From: Thiobacillus denitrificans
GTDB lineage: Bacteria > Pseudomonadota > Gammaproteobacteria > Burkholderiales > Thiobacillaceae
Assembly (NCBI GenBank): GCA_020725005.1
Contig: DYFW01000020.1
Coordinates: 1 to 32,670 of the forward strand
DNA: 32,670 bases
Reading direction: 5' to 3'
Position 1 is the first letter of the stretch. Each line of letters starts with the position of its first letter. Made by a program: the position numbers and the translations under genes. The notes beneath the pieces are model-generated. The model had not been told where the DNA came from, searched no databases, and saw nothing but the letters and a program-made list of their open reading frames with translations. Shown piece after piece: positions 31,838 through 32,670 of this stretch.

Positions 31838-31870
31838 GAACAAGTCCCCTGCGGATCGGGGGTTTTGTTC
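31838..31870 (+). promoter_or_regulatory. cbbL leader hairpin
   Basis: GAACAA (31838-31843) and TTGTTC (31865-31870) enclose CCCC / GGGG, forming an interrupted stem followed by no long T tract. It lies about 93 bases before the cbbL ATG, in the transcribed leader if the promoter is near 31770. Function unknown; attenuation or mRNA stability are options. Confidence 0.4.
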
Positions 31871-31939
31871 AGGGTTTCCTGGGGGCCGGTCGGCCGTGTG
31901 CTGCGCCGGAAATTCAAGGGTTTGGAAGTTTTCGTCTGA

Positions 31940-32670
<731 letters not shown>

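Overview
The window reads as a GC-rich chromosome segment of a chemolithoautotrophic, sulfur-oxidising betaproteobacterium, most like Thiobacillus. The grounds are a form II RuBisCO operon (cbbM-cbbQ-cbbO) close to a form IA RuBisCO large-subunit gene (cbbL), two CbbR-type regulators, an SbtA-type bicarbonate transporter with a PII-like partner, a DsrC-family sulfur carrier, a YeeE/YedE-type thiosulfate/sulfur transporter, and betaproteobacterial gene orders such as purM-purN-DUF3108. The genus is an inference; no rRNA gene is present.

Region 1 (1-3384) is accessory. It holds a ParD/ParE toxin-antitoxin pair (parD cut by the window edge), a small zinc-ribbon protein, an excisionase-like HTH protein and an HTH-Fic protein. 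The Fic protein's catalytic histidine is replaced by glutamine, and its promoter region carries two equally spaced inverted repeats. Next come an intrinsic terminator, what looks like the 5' part of a group II intron placed directly after it, and a second, convergent, near-identical terminator that serves tRNA-Phe(GAA).

Region 2 (3385-11640) has a small membrane protein, a TPR protein and a five-gene minus-strand cluster: thioredoxin-like protein, cNMP/CBS/DUF294 nucleotidyltransferase-like protein, DEDDh exonuclease, DUF4212 small subunit and sodium:solute symporter. A YeeE/YedE transporter follows.

Region 3 (11640-20170) concentrates de novo purine synthesis: purC, purM, purN, purK and purE. 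They are interleaved with an AI-2E/PerM-family membrane protein whose frame runs without a stop into purC, two DUF3108 proteins, a DUF192 protein, a DUF486 membrane protein and a periplasmic cupin.

Region 4 (20170-22960) has a DsrC/TusE-family gene with its own promoter and a chromate-resistance cluster (chrA, rhodanese, ChrB C-terminal domain protein).

Region 5 (22960-32670) is the inorganic-carbon region: sbtA plus a PII-like gene behind a 168-bp MITE-like element; cbbR divergent from cbbM-cbbQ-cbbO; a PhnA/YjdM-like gene; and a second cbbR divergent from cbbL, which runs off the window. A 10-base sequence is shared between the sbtA upstream region and the cbbR2-cbbL intergenic region, suggesting co-regulation of bicarbonate uptake and CO2 fixation. 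Both RuBisCO leaders can form hairpins; the cbbM hairpin contains the ribosome binding site. No CRISPR array, transposase or rRNA gene was seen.
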